Source of the DNA: Callorhinus ursinus | Taxonomy: Eukaryota; Chordata; Mammalia; Carnivora; Otariidae | NCBI RefSeq assembly: GCF_003265705.1 | Contig: NW_020312935.1 | Coordinates: 8,769,995-8,833,994 of the forward strand | Length of the DNA: 64,000 bases | Reading direction: 5' to 3' | Shown: positions 34,800 to 46,160 of the stretch, piece after piece | Numbering within the stretch: the first letter of the stretch is position 1 | Layout of the letters: each line of letters opens with the position of its first letter | Program-made: the position numbers and the translations under genes | Notes under the pieces: generated by a model | The model's input: only the letters and a program-made list of their open reading frames with translations | Told to the model about the DNA's origin: nothing | Database searches by the model: none

Positions 34800-34905
34800 A
34801 GGATTCAACTGGGATATGAATTATTTTGTGTGAGGTAGTTTCCGAGTTTTTCATGATCAAAGTACTGGTTTAAAATTTTCCTACCTACCCCATGGTATCA
34901 GTTTG
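34800..34905. repeat. Local repeat copy 1 (partner 36108-36215)
   Basis: 'gatatgaattattttgtg' ... 'tttccgagtttttcatgatc' ... 'aaagtact' matches 36108-36215 at roughly three of four bases, in direct orientation, 1.3 kb apart. Family unknown. Confidence 0.65.
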
Positions 34906-35335
34906 CTTGCCAAACAATGGTCAAGGAAAGATACGAGGGTAAGCATGGTCCACTGTAGTTAAGTATTTGTGCACATACTAGTTTATTTAATTTTTATTAG
35001 TAACTACTAAGGCAAATTCTGTCTTTGGTCTCTCTGGTGGCAGCATTATCACAGCATTTTACTATGTGCGTTTGGAGGAGGGTAATTAGATCTCCCACTG
35101 GCCATCTCTTTTATCTCTTAGTTTTGTGCTCCATGGTTGTCTTCATTCCCACCACTGCTTTCTACAAAAGAGATAATAGTTACCTCAGACTACAATGATC
35201 TCGAGCCATGCTTTAGAAATGGCGTTGTAAAGAAAACGTTTTAGAACCATAAATTACTGGCACCCAGACAATTGTACTTGTGACAGTAATTTCACCTTCC
35301 ATAATTCCACCAGGAAACATGGATATTCTCCTTCT
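34906..35335. other. Unique DNA, no gene seen
   Basis: Nothing recognised in either strand. Confidence 0.5.
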
Positions 35336-35404
35336 GTCCTTCCCTCCCTTCCTTCCCATTCTTCTTTCCTTCCTTCCTTCCTTCCGTCCGTCCATCCATC
35401 CATC
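35336..35404. repeat. (CTTC)n/(TCCA)n microsatellite
   Basis: CCTT/CTTC repeats, then CCGT, then CCAT repeats. Makes the Lys-Glu-Gly-Arg repeats of minus-strand shadow frames. Confidence 0.9.
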
Positions 35405-36107
35405 ACACCTATGTTAACCCTGAAGAATATAATCATCCTATTCTGCTCTGTAAGATTGAGTGCCTTAATGACCTGAATTAACCTGCCTCAAGACTTTGAA
35501 TAGTTATGTTAGCATCAACTGCTATAACAGAATCTATCAATTTGCAGTTATTGAACATTCCCTTCTGTTGTGAAATCTAAAAGTTAAAGTCACATTTAAG
35601 CTGGATTCAGGTTATGAGATACTTCAAATTCAGCCTTGGCATATAGTAGGCACTGGGCATATTTTGTGGGGTTTGTGGATATCACTGTTGCTTACAGGAC
35701 AATGTGGGGATCTATAGTTATTTCTCCTACAATGTGGCAGGAAAAGAATCCCATGATGTAATATATTTGGGAAACATTGCATTTTTCTTGGAGAGTTATA
35801 TATTATCATCTTAAAGTTTCTGACAAGTCCTAGAGCCAAGAAACGTTTATCTTTCTTTAACTCGGAATTTTCCAATGTATTTGAACATGGAATTAAAAAA
35901 CAAAAAAAACAAAATACAATCTACCAATATCCACAGGCGAGGGTGAAGGGCAATGCAGAAAGGTATTGAGAAACCTGCTCTAAAGTTTCTCAGAATTCTT
36001 CAGTTTATCAAATCTATAATTACAAATTCATAAAGTCTCTTCATGAATTTATTTTTGTTTAATATTTTCTGCAAATTCTATAACCGAGAATAATCTCTAG
36101 ACTGCTT
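35405..36107. other. Unique DNA, no gene seen
   Basis: 81-codon minus frame at 35630-35875 has no recognisable feature. No recognised repeat. Confidence 0.5.
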
Positions 36108-36215
36108 GGATCTGTTAACTGAGATATGAATTACAATTTCATATGAGGTGGTTTCCAAGTTTTTCATTTTCAAAGTACTATTTTTATTATTTTTCTATTA
36201 ACTTCATGATCTGAT
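36108..36215. repeat. Local repeat copy 2 (partner 34800-34905)
   Basis: 'gatatgaattacaatttc' ... 'tttccaagtttttcattttc' ... 'aaagtact'. See the copy at 34800. Confidence 0.65.
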
Positions 36216-36477
36216 TTTATTTAACAAACCGCATTTATTAATGGCTCATCTGTTTTTTATGGTTATTAATCAGAGACATACCTTTCAATCAAAGCGCCTT
36301 GCCAACATGAGCTAACCACAGTGACTTCATATAGTTTCAACCAAAAAAAAAAAAAGGAAGTAAACTGTGATTGTATTTAAACTGTACAGTAAATCAGAAG
36401 TAGGTTTTTGTTTTAACATGAAAAATAGCTCAGAAAACCCAATTAATTTACTGCTGTTAAAATATCTAAGGATCTAG

Positions 36478-36662
36478 AACAGTGGTTCTCAATTTTGCAT
36501 ATTACAGTCACCTGGAGAGATGTGAAAAAGATAATGCCAACGCCTAAGCCCCATCCTACAGTATAGAAGTCTGAATCTCTGAGATAGACCTAGATTCCAT
36601 TATTTTTTAAATTAAGGCCCTCCAGACTATTCTGATCTGCAACAGAGATTGAGACTCTCAAC
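36478..36662 (+). mobile_element. MER5A-type hAT DNA transposon remnant
   Basis: Opens 'cagtggttctcaattttgca' and contains 'tcacctggagagatgtg', 'aatctctgagatagac' and 'ccctccagactattctgat', closing 'agattgagactctc'. This is the MER5A layout with terminal inverted repeats CAGTGGTTCTCA / TGAGA(G)...CTG. Non-autonomous, no transposase. Confidence 0.85.
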
Positions 36663-36721
36663 TCCTGGTATGACTAAATTGGTTAAATCATACAGGTGAG
36701 ATACAGATTTTCAAAGAGACA

Positions 36722-36955
36722 GAGCTAACTTTTTTTTTCCCTAAAATTTATTCATTTATTTTTTAGAGAGAGAGAGAGAGAAAGAGCATGGGGGGAAGGG
36801 CAGAGGGAGAGGGAGAAAGAGAATCTTAAGCAGACTCCCTGCTAAGCACAGAGCCCAACATGAGGCTCAATGTCACAAACCTCAGATCATAACCTGAGCC
36901 AAAATTAAGAGCTGGATGCTTAACCCACTGAACCACCCTGGTGGCCCGCGAGTTA
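36722..36955 (-). mobile_element. SINEC SINE
   Basis: Body ~36731-36946; tail on the left, head 'ccaccctggtggcccg' on the right. Only a weak TSD (gagctaact / gagttacct). An older, diverged copy. Confidence 0.88.
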
Positions 36956-37189
36956 CCTGTTTTGAGACAGAAAGTGAAGGTACTGCCTGAATGAATCAGC
37001 TCATTCAGGGTCACTGTTTTCTTTGAAAAGAAGGGTTCTTTGGTTTTATCTATCTCCTACATTGTTGTATAATCTTTGTCACAAAATAAATCTTCCCAAG
37101 CAATCATGTGGGAAGTCAGAAGATGTTAGATTTGAGAATTTGGGTAAGAATCCAGAAAGGAATTTCTCTTAACTACATTGCATATTTAA

Positions 37190-37350
37190 TTCTCTCTACT
37201 TTTCAGTTTATTCATTTTCATTCCAATGAAAACATCTGTGTTGTAGGTTTCTGTAAGAATTAAACAATAAAATATGAGTCAAAGGAGCCGGCACAGTTTT
37301 AGGTACAGTCAATGCTCAATAAATGGTAGTTGATTCTGAATCATTAATTC
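37190..37350 (-). mobile_element. MIR SINE
   Basis: 'ctgtaagaattaaacaataa' and 'aggtacagtcaatgctcaataaatggtag' (37301 on) match the reverse MIR 3' part. Confidence 0.65.
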
Positions 37351-38349
37351 CAATGCATCTCTCTTATTTTGAGGATCAGTGTCAATAAGGAGGTTCAAAA
37401 TTAACCAAGGAAGACAGTAAGTAGAAAACTTGATTTTTCATTAGGACCCTGAAATAGTTGCAATATATTTTGATAAATATGTAATATCTTGTTCTACCTA
37501 CTAAATATTATCAGAGAAATTCATTGATTACTTATTTCTGTGCTTTTTTTTCCATGAAAATATTTCCATCCTTCAGTCTAAAAAAACTAACATTTGCTCC
37601 TATGGCACCTCATAATCTTGGATTAATAGAAATGACATTAATGGTTTTCCTTTTTACATTTAGTTATGAATTTAAAGAAGGACACAATGCTGGCTGAAGA
37701 TGTGCATGGTCTAGAAAGGCTAATCAAACAGTTCCTTAGAGACACATTGATACATGTAGATCTATAATTTTTCAACTCAGTTTGTCTTTGAGTTAATTTT
37801 TATTTTTTAAGTATTTGAAAAATTTTCAAGTCTTGAGTCAAATCACCCTATCCTTTCTCATGTTGCTTTACTGCTTAGTACCCCTGCTCCTTCACAATTA
37901 GTTACCTATATTTATTCTTTATTTTAAAAATATCTTTTTGAATTGCACATTTAATATTTCAGTCCAGTTGGTATTAGTTTTAGTATATGTTCTTACAGAA
38001 GAAATCATATTAATTTTTAGTATTGCTATTTAGAAAATATTTGGCATATAAAAGTAATTTTAAATCTTTTCATGATATTTATGTCATCTTATTACTATAT
38101 TTAAAGTAGATTAACAAACATAATATAAAAATTCAGCATAGCCCACAGGTCCATCAAAATTCAGCCCTAACTCCTTTGATCTGCACCCCATTCCCTACAT
38201 TGGCTGTTGACTCCTAGAAAGCATGCTTGTCCACTGCAGGGAACATGCAGCTGATCCTTGATCGTGCTACATCTTTCATTCACACTTTGATGCATTTACA
38301 TCCACTGATGCCTCCTCTTCAACTGGTCAATTTATAAAAAAGAGGAAGG
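37351..38349. other. Unique AT-rich DNA, no gene seen
   Basis: No frame above 60 codons. 37780-38110 could be an old L1 relic, but I cannot support it. Confidence 0.45.
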
Positions 38350-38610
38350 GAGAATGAATAATGTCTGTTAGACATTTCCTGTATGCCTGGAAATATTCAT
38401 AATTATTCCTCTATCTCTTTAAACTCATAAAATTTTTGAGTGGAACATTCTCCCTTTTTCACACCAGACATGTCTAAAGTTGTGAGATTTTAGGAATCTG
38501 TCCAAAGTTATACAATTGGCAAGTAGCCAAAATTTGGATTTTATAATATAGATGTGCTGTAACCCAAAGCCCATTTCCTTATATTCAGTACTAATGTGCT
38601 TCTCATTTTA
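38350..38610 (+). mobile_element. MIR SINE
   Basis: 'cctgtatgcctggaaatattc', 'ctttttcacaccagacatg', 'gtccaaagttatacaattggc' and the end 'aacccaaagcccatttcc' follow MIR in sense. Confidence 0.7.
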
Positions 38611-38729
38611 ACAACTCAAAGCAGTCTGCTTGCTAGCTTAGACTTCTCTAGTTATCTGTACTTCAAATACATACATACTGGGCATCACTTATTTATCAAG
38701 TATTATACTGTGGGTATGTTTATGCTCAC

Positions 38730-38880
38730 TCATTTATGATTTTATGAACTCCTTGAGAAATCATGTAGAATTAATGTTCATGTATTCAGCAGTCAGCACA
38801 GGGCTGGACACAGAGTAGATGTAATAACAATGTATGTTGGTTGAATGAATGAATGGATATGGGTGGATGATGGATGGATG
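38730..38880 (+). mobile_element. L2 LINE 3'-end fragment
   Basis: 'gaactccttgagaaatcatg', 'cacagggctggacacagagtag' and 'tgttggttgaatgaatgaatgg' are the L2 3' UTR and its TGAA-type terminal repeat. Confidence 0.8.
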
Positions 38881-39544
38881 GGTGCAATTTGATCACACAG
38901 AACTGTCTATTTTTTTATTTTGCTTTCTATTTTAGTTATATTACACCTTCAGAATAAAATTCTATTGTAATGTACGTATCATCCAAAATGGTTTAGAGAG
39001 GCTTTCATTTTAATTGAAGGTATAATATTACAGTTGTATGAGTGATATCACACCTCTGCAAGAAACAAATTCTATTCTTTTTAAAAATATATACTGAAGA
39101 GTTTGCATAGAAATTGTTTCCAAGCTATAAAATTATTTACTGCTGCAGTGAAGAGAAAACAAAATCAATTTTCCTCTAAAAATTTATGAGTGGTCTAGAT
39201 AGAGCATTACCTAATACATCTCAAGGAGATCTTTCAATAGACCTGTCCTGCTGCTGTATTTCTTTTGAACTACATTCTACATTTCCTAATCAGCTATATC
39301 CAGACATTAAAGTAAAATTTATGATAAAAATAGAAAAGTCTAAAGTCCTTGAATTCCATTGGTTTGAATAAAAGTTATGATGACAAAATTATTCATTGAT
39401 TTTTCCCATTAATTGTCTTATTTCATTTTTTTTGTAAGTCAGAGAAATAGAATTGGATTTTCAACATTTTATTCTGCAAAGTCTAAGGCAAGGGAAGTTT
39501 CCTGCCTAACTAGCATCAGAAACAAATTTTAAAAATCTCATTAT
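38881..39544. other. Unique AT-rich DNA, no gene seen
   Basis: Nothing recognised. Confidence 0.5.
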
Positions 39545-39776
39545 CAGTATCCTGCATTTTCTTTTTTTTTTTTTTAAAGATTTTATTTATTTATTTGAGA
39601 GAGAGAATGACAGACAGAGAGCATGAGAGGGAGGAGGGTGAGAAGGAGAAGAAGACTCTCCACTGAGCAGGGAGCCCGATGCGGGACTCGATCCCGGGAC
39701 TCCAGGATCATGACCTGAGCTGAAGGCAGTCACCCAACCAACTGAGCCACCCAGGCGCCCAGTATCCTGCATTTTC
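39545..39776 (-). mobile_element. SINEC SINE with TSD
   Basis: Body 39562-39759 with T-rich tail side, 'gagcagggagcccgatgcggg' and head GGGCGCCTGGGTGGCTC. Perfect 17-bp TSD cagtatcctgcattttc at 39545-39561 and 39760-39776. Low divergence, a young copy. Confidence 0.96.
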
Positions 39777-40345
39777 AACACACTCATTTTAGTACCTTTA
39801 AAATTAGGAAAAAGGAAGAATTTATTTTATCATCACCAAGCCTCTAACATTAGAAATTTGTTCTGGATTACATTTTGACACTAACAGGTTAAAAATGTTA
39901 GAACAAATTATTCCCATTTTTTAAATTGTGAATATGGAGAATTCACCAAAAGGAAAAAACTCTAGGTATTGAATTAGAATCAATATATTTTGCAATTAAA
40001 AATATTCAATGATTTGGCCATTTTGTCCCAGATAAAATTGGCATTTGAATTGAGAGATTCAGGAAAGCAACTTTCACTCCCAATGTGGGGGTGGGGGGCA
40101 TCATCCAATCCCTTGGATAGATAGAACAAAAAGTTGGAGGAAGGAAGAATTCACCCTTTCCTGCCTGATTGCTTGAGCTGGAACATGTATCTTGCCTGCC
40201 CTTGGTGCTCCTGGTTCTCAGGCCTTCAGACTTGCACTGAACCATACCACTGGCTTTCTTGGGTCTCCAGTTCATACAAAGACAAATGGTGGGACTTCTT
40301 GGCCTCCATAATGATGTGATCCAGTTACTCATAATGAATCTTTTC

Positions 40346-40347
<2 letters not shown>
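39777..40347. other. Unique DNA, no gene seen
   Basis: The 113-codon minus frame at 40006-40347 crosses unique DNA with no recognised domain and no partner exons. Confidence 0.5.

Positions 40348-40392
<45 letters not shown>
40348..40392. repeat. (ATCT)n microsatellite
   Basis: About eleven perfect tetranucleotide units. Confidence 0.97.
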
Positions 40393-40393
<1 letters not shown>

Positions 40394-41635
40394 CTTTCTA
40401 TATTCCCCATTGTTTCTATTTTTCCAGAGAACTCTGATTAAAACAGTACCCATTCTTATGTAGAAGACCACCATGTAAAACAGATGAATGCTAAACTGTT
40501 CTGTTTGAAGCAAAGGCAGGGAATGGAGACCTGCCCAATCATCTCTGTCCCAAATACAACCTTAGAAGTCCCTAAACTCCACAGACCACAGTTTAAAACC
40601 ACCCACCCATTAACTCTTAACACTTTCTACTAAAGTTGTGAACATGGGGACTGAGAGAAGTTAACGGACCAGCCTGAAATAAGGGACTTACTTATGTAAC
40701 AGCTAAGTCAAGCTCCTGTAGTTTAGGTTCCAATTTGACAACTTTGAAAAGAAAAATTAAATAACATTTTCAATGGAAATAAAAAAAGTAGAAGCATGGG
40801 AATTATACAACTGTGCAGTAAGGTAAGAATTTTAGGAAGGGAAGAGAGGTCACATTTGTTCTGACCTTCTAATTCTCAGTACAGAGAACTTCCCTTAGTA
40901 TGGAGAATTAAGACAGCCTCATTTTCCTTTCTCTGCCACAAACCATAGAATAATTTAATATGCTCTAAGTCATTTGTAAAAATGGTTAAGGGCATAAGAA
41001 GTATATTTTAAAACCACAAAAGTGAGGCACAATCTATTCCTGCCATTGCCAGCCTCAGTGCAAATGCACATATGCTTTGGCAGCCTATTTTATGAAGAGA
41101 AGGCCTCTTCTTCCTCTTACTGGCTCTTCAGGATAATATTCTATTTTCTTCATTCATATATGTATGTGCAGATGCCCCAGAATGGGTTTTTTGGTTTTGT
41201 TTGCTTGTTTGCTTTGCCTTTGTTTTTGGTACTTGACCAAAACCAGATATGCGGATTTATTTTGGCCTTATTGTTCCCTTAACTACTGTCAGCCTCTCTT
41301 TCAAAGTCCATGGGACCCTTCCCAATGCAGGGTTCAACTTTGCTGTATAAAAAGTGACTGCTTCCTGTTTTTAGAACCTGGTCCTCTCATACTCTGAATA
41401 GTTGGAGAAGATGAAAATTTATAACTGGACGAACTGCTATAAGAACTCTTTATTGCCAAGACCCTGATACAACTTTTGCTTATTATAAGTTGTTTTCTAT
41501 CTCTAGGAGAGTAACTGCTCACCATTCCATTTTACTTCTTGCCAGTTGTCTTTTTGGAGTTTCACACTCTCTTTGATGTTAAAAAGGAAAATTTCTCTGG
41601 AGGAGGAAGATTCAAAGTAGCAGCATTTGGGAAGC

Positions 41636-41637
<2 letters not shown>
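40393..41637. other. Unique DNA, no gene seen
   Basis: Frames of 77-86 codons at 41022-41397 have no domain. No recognised repeat. Confidence 0.5.

Positions 41638-41671
<34 letters not shown>
41638..41671. repeat. (CA)n microsatellite
   Basis: About 16 perfect CA units. Gives Cys-Val and Thr-His runs in shadow frames. Confidence 0.97.
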
Positions 41672-41672
<1 letters not shown>

Positions 41673-43629
41673 CCAGATGATGACAAATTGGCATTCCATG
41701 TTGGGAGTGAGGTGGGTACCACTTGTCCAATATGCAACATTTTACAGAAGGTGAACTTGTGAAATAGGACCAAAGAGTGGGGGAAGCAATTAGGGATCTT
41801 CCTACTAACTTTCTAGGGAAACTGGCATACTCTAGTCCCACTGTTTTCCCTTTTTTTTTTCCTTTACATTTAAGGTGAATAGAAATTCCTCTCAAATTCT
41901 GGTGGTAAAATTGACAGCCTTGTCTAATTTTCAGAAATGTGATTTCTCACCTCTGTTGTCTTCGTTGGTATTTTGGCAGAGAGGTGGGAAAGATGCCATC
42001 AAGAGCTGCTTTCCAAATGCCATTTTAAACCATCATCACAACTCTTTTGATAAAGGATGGGCAGAAGAGGAATGTTCTATGCTCAGGTCCAGAGGATTTT
42101 ATTTCCCTCTTATGTAAATCACTTCATGTCAGAATAAGAGTTTATATAAAATTAATGTGTTATATATACCAAGCCTAAATGACTTAATTTTGGATATATA
42201 GACATTTTCAATGATTAAATATTAGTATGTAGAAATTGAAGGGCCTCTCAGGAATGACAGAGCTCCCAACACTCCTTTATGTTTTGTCTAAAGCAGGATT
42301 TAAAGGTTTTTAATAGACTTTAGAAGGGCTAGAAATCTCCATATATACAGCCTTGCCTGCCCTGATTTATTGGTGGATTTCCTGTGGAATTTTTATGTGA
42401 CACTTGATTTCCCCTGCGGGGCTTGTTAACTCCTGATTGGGTAATGTAAATTTCCAGCCAAGATTAAGCACAAACAAAGCCAAAATTCATTTATTTTAAT
42501 AAGGGAAATCGAGGTTCTGAAGGTCTGGTGTTTCCTTTTTCAAATAAACCAGTCTGTCAGCTAATTCTTTTAAAAACATTTGGTAGGAATTAAAAAAACA
42601 ACAACAAATTTTATGCTCTAATTTCTGAGTTATTCATTAAAGTTTTCAAATGAAAACTGGTCCTATGTGCAAGTATTCTGTTTGAGTCTTTTCCTTTCCC
42701 CCTTCCCTTTTCTTGGCTGATAGGATAAACTGCTATGAGAAGTATTTCTGTTTTTCCTCAGGCCTCAGTAGTTACCATCTCAAATGCCTGGCTGTACTCA
42801 TTCTCAACATAGAGATGGCATTTCTGCTGTCCTTTAGCAGATGAACATGAATTTTCTAGCCAGAGAGAAACCAATGATACACTTGTATTAGAAACTGTAT
42901 AGGTCCCTCCATATCTTCTCCATCATTTATGTCTCAAAAAAATGACTGTTCTAGAAAGTCTGAGAGACATTCTTTAGAGTGGTGATGACATGTGACAGAG
43001 AGACCACTGAGAGCAGAGACATCTAGGAGAGAGACTTGATGGTAGTACAAGATTCACTGGGAATGGAGGAGGAGAAGAAGAAAGAAATGAATATTCCAGA
43101 GTTCCTGGCTTGAGTAAATTGATGACAGATTTACAGATGGGAAATACATGAAGAGGAGTAGATTGTTGGTTGAAAAGTGAGAAGGTTTATAAACTAGTTT
43201 TTGGATATATTGAATTTAAGATACCTTTGGGACATCCCAGAGGTCATGCTGACATTTTGAAATATATATATCAGGGGTATGGTAGAGAGTCTCAGGATAT
43301 AGTTATACATTTTGTAAGAGTTTTCAGAAAAGGTTATTAAAAATTCTGGATACCAAAGTTGTAATGTGCATTTTACCTTGTTTTCTCCTATAATCCTTGC
43401 ACATTAATCCCTGTATTGCTCAGTATGTATTTTTGAATAAATATGTGAATCAGTGAATGAACTGAAATAATATTAAAGAGAGAAAGAATTATGTTGGGTG
43501 AATGAAGACACAGCAAATATTTTAAGTGAAGAAATCTTTCAGTACTCTATCATTACTCACCTTCTTACAATTTTCTATAGTCACTCATTCAGCAAGTTTA
43601 ATTGTTTTAAAAGATTTAATGCCTTGTTT
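41672..43629. other. Unique DNA, no gene seen
   Basis: Two kb without a recognised repeat. 42340-42520 has dense GTTAAC, ATTGG and ACAAACAAAG motifs and could be a regulatory block, but that is inference only. Confidence 0.5.
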
Positions 43630-44040
43630 CCTGACAATTCTGTATCAGTCAGAAATTGCCATAATGCAGTGTAACAAACCATTTCAATGCTCATTTTGCT
43701 CTCATGACTTCACTTTGGTTGGGGTTCAGTTGGTCTAGACTGGACTCATCTGGGTTTGGCTTCAGGCTATGAGCTGAATCCAGTTTTTCTCATGTGTCTC
43801 TCATCCTCCTGAATAGCAGCTAAGCTCCTCATAGCAGAAGTATGGGAGGCAAAGCCTTACCCTCTAAGCACATTCCAAAATTGCTTGCATCTTGTCTCAT
43901 ACTATCCTAAAAAGTCACATGACTGGATCCAAAACTAAGGGGCAGAGAAGCCCCATTCCCCATAAAGAATCATGGAAAGGGATAAGTCATTTTTTCAACA
44001 ATAGCACTACCTACCACATTTGCCAACTTTGAAGTTTTAT
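43630..44040 (-). mobile_element. LTR-like old repeat
   Basis: 'cagtcagaaattgccataatg', 'ggttggggttcagttggtctag' and 'aaaaagtcacatgactggatcc' give the antisense order of a MaLR/ERVL-like LTR, the same type as at 16420 and 53330. No viral gene present. Confidence 0.45.
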
Positions 44041-44484
44041 GGTCTTCCCAACATGTTAGGTCAGTGAATTGCCTAATGGATATCTTTCCTTGAATGTATG
44101 ATGTCATTCCTAAGGGGCACCACTTTCCATGTACTCCTGCCAAAGGCTTCTCATTACCTTATAGTTTCTGCATTTTCCATGAGGTATTGGGCTAGGAAGC
44201 AGAAAGGCTTATATACTTCAAAATTTTCATAGCAATCAATCACCAAAAATTTTCAAATTTCCCTTATTTCTTTTTGGTTCTCCTTTTCTGTTCTATTTCA
44301 GCTATCCCCAGCATACTGACTCCCTTACTCCTCTTCCTGATATAGCCACCCAAATGAGATCTAGATTCAAGTCATCCTCTATTCAAATAAGCCTCCACAT
44401 CATTTCTACTTACCCATTAAAGTGCACTTTCTTATGTCAAACATCTACCTAAACATCAGTGGACTATTTTATTAACACAGCAAA
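44041..44484. other. Unique DNA, no gene seen
   Basis: Nothing I can name. Confidence 0.45.
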
Positions 44485-44960
44485 TATCTATCGAGCCATC
44501 CCAAATACTGCATACATGGCCATGTGAAGGGATAAAATGATAAACAAGGAGGCATTCATGCAGCTTCATGCTAGTGGGATCAGAGGGAAAATAAACATAA
44601 AAGTAATCTGAGAAATAACTAAGAAAAATCTTAGATAATGGTAAGTACAATGCATCAAACTGAAGGAGATGGTGACAGATCACAGTTGGGTGTCCCTTTT
44701 AGAATGGGTGCCAGGAAGTGTTCTCTGAACAGGGGACATTTGAATTAATACCTGAGTGGCAAGAAAATGTTAAAAACTCAAACATCAGTGGGAAGAACAT
44801 GTGTTCAGTGTGGCAGAGGGAAAAGAAATGGGTTGATAAATGAAATTGCAGACAGAGAGGAAACCATTGAAGGGCTTGAGGTCAAGGAAACAAGATTTGT
44901 ATTTCATTCTAAGAGTTATGGAAATACACTGAAGACTTTTAAAGATTGTGCCTTATGTTT
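44485..44960 (-). mobile_element. L2 LINE fragment
   Basis: 'ggataaaatgataaacaagg', 'gaacaggggacatttgaatt' and 'gtattTCATTctaagagttatgg' (44898 on) follow the reverse of the L2 3' part. Diverged. The 135-codon + frame at 44767 lies mainly in it and is not a gene. Confidence 0.5.
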
Positions 44961-45069
44961 TTTTTTAAAGGGCACTTTGGCTATGTTTTGGAGAATTCAT
45001 TTGTCAGAGGTAGTCAAAATTGGAAGAAGAAACCAAAATTATGTGGCCAAGGTAGCAGTACAAGCCAAA

Positions 45070-45132
45070 ATCATCATCATCACCATCATCACCAGCACCA
45101 ACAATCACAACCACCACCACCACCATCATCCT
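45070..45132. repeat. (CAT/CAC)n trinucleotide repeat
   Basis: ATC/ACC units in an imperfect array. It creates poly-His or poly-Pro in + frames and poly-Val/Asp on the minus strand. Confidence 0.9.
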
Positions 45133-45969
45133 TATCAAGTTTTGCTTTATATTTTGCATTGTTTTGTTTTGTGAAGGGGTGAAATCAAGAGTTTTATGTA
45201 GCATGATATGTTTGAATCCAAGTGCTGTCAAACAGTTGAATTCAAAGATCTGGTAATCTCTCAAGAGATCAGGGCTATTAATGGCAATTTTAGCAATCAA
45301 ATAAATATTGCATTATGATTTCATCTCAAGGTATGAAGACATCTTGGATTAAGTGAGGCTCAGTAACTCGTTAAGTCAGAGGTATGGAGGAAGGCTAGAA
45401 CTAGTTCCTAGGAAATTAACTTCCAAATAGTGCAGAGCTCTTAATTGGCCTCCTCCTGTACTTAACCCAGTGTAGGTAGTTAATACATCCATTAAACAAA
45501 ACAAAACACCAGATTAAGCAAAAAGAGCTGTCCATAAAGGCTTAACAGTTCTCCTTGAGTCTGGCCATACACTACGAAGTCAAATGGATCCCCCATACTG
45601 CTCTGCCCAAATTGACCACTCTGGGCAATCAATTCTCCCTGTGACCAAGTTGGCCTTTCTCACACCCAACTAAATGCTCCTTAAAAATCCTATTTCTGCT
45701 CTTCTCTGTTTCACTCTTTCTCTAATTCTACTCATTCTTCAGGGTGTTGAGTATGTTAGTTCATGGAATCTTTTTTTTTTTTTCTTAAATTTCCTTTAGC
45801 CCAGGTTGATATCTCACATCTTTTTTTTAACCATAAAATTTGACACTTTTATATTTTCTTATGTCTATTTAATTGTCCTTGAGTTCTCAAGTGGTTTTTC
45901 TTCCAAACCAGACCATATTCTCTTTATGGATGCTCATATCCTATTTATGAAAACATATTAATGAGAAAA
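45133..45969. other. Unique DNA, no gene seen
   Basis: T-rich run near 45771-45785. Possible L2 relic at 45660-45760, not supported well enough to list. Confidence 0.45.
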
Positions 45970-46160
45970 ATGTAAGTTTTGGAATTAGAAAGATCAGAGT
46001 TCAGTTTCCAGCCCCTTGCTTTATCAGATTTGGACCTTGGGCTAATTATTTAGTGTCTCTAAACTCTCAGTTTCTTTTCTTGTAAAGTAGTCCATATTGT
46101 TCTACTTCATAATGATGTTGTAGGCATGATATGAAATGTAATATGCAAAAGCTTCTCTTA
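45970..46160 (-). mobile_element. MIR SINE
   Basis: 'ttggaattagaaagatcaga', 'gaccttgggctaattattta' and 'cttgtaaagtagtccatat' follow the reverse MIR. Confidence 0.75.

Noticed and set aside
35213..35436. Lys/Glu/Gly/Arg-rich minus frames
   Set aside because: Product of the CTTC/TCCA microsatellite.
40006..40347. 113-codon minus frame
   Set aside because: No recognisable domain, no splice partners and ordinary length for chance in 64 kb.
40348..40392. CRISPR-like array (also at 48059-48150)
   Set aside because: Four-base units without spacers; a vertebrate microsatellite.
41503..41895. 130-codon minus frame with a Cys-Val run
   Set aside because: The run is the (CA)n microsatellite; the rest is anonymous.
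44767..45182. 135- and 78-codon + frames, one with a poly-His/Pro run
   Set aside because: They cross an L2 fragment and a CAT/CAC microsatellite.
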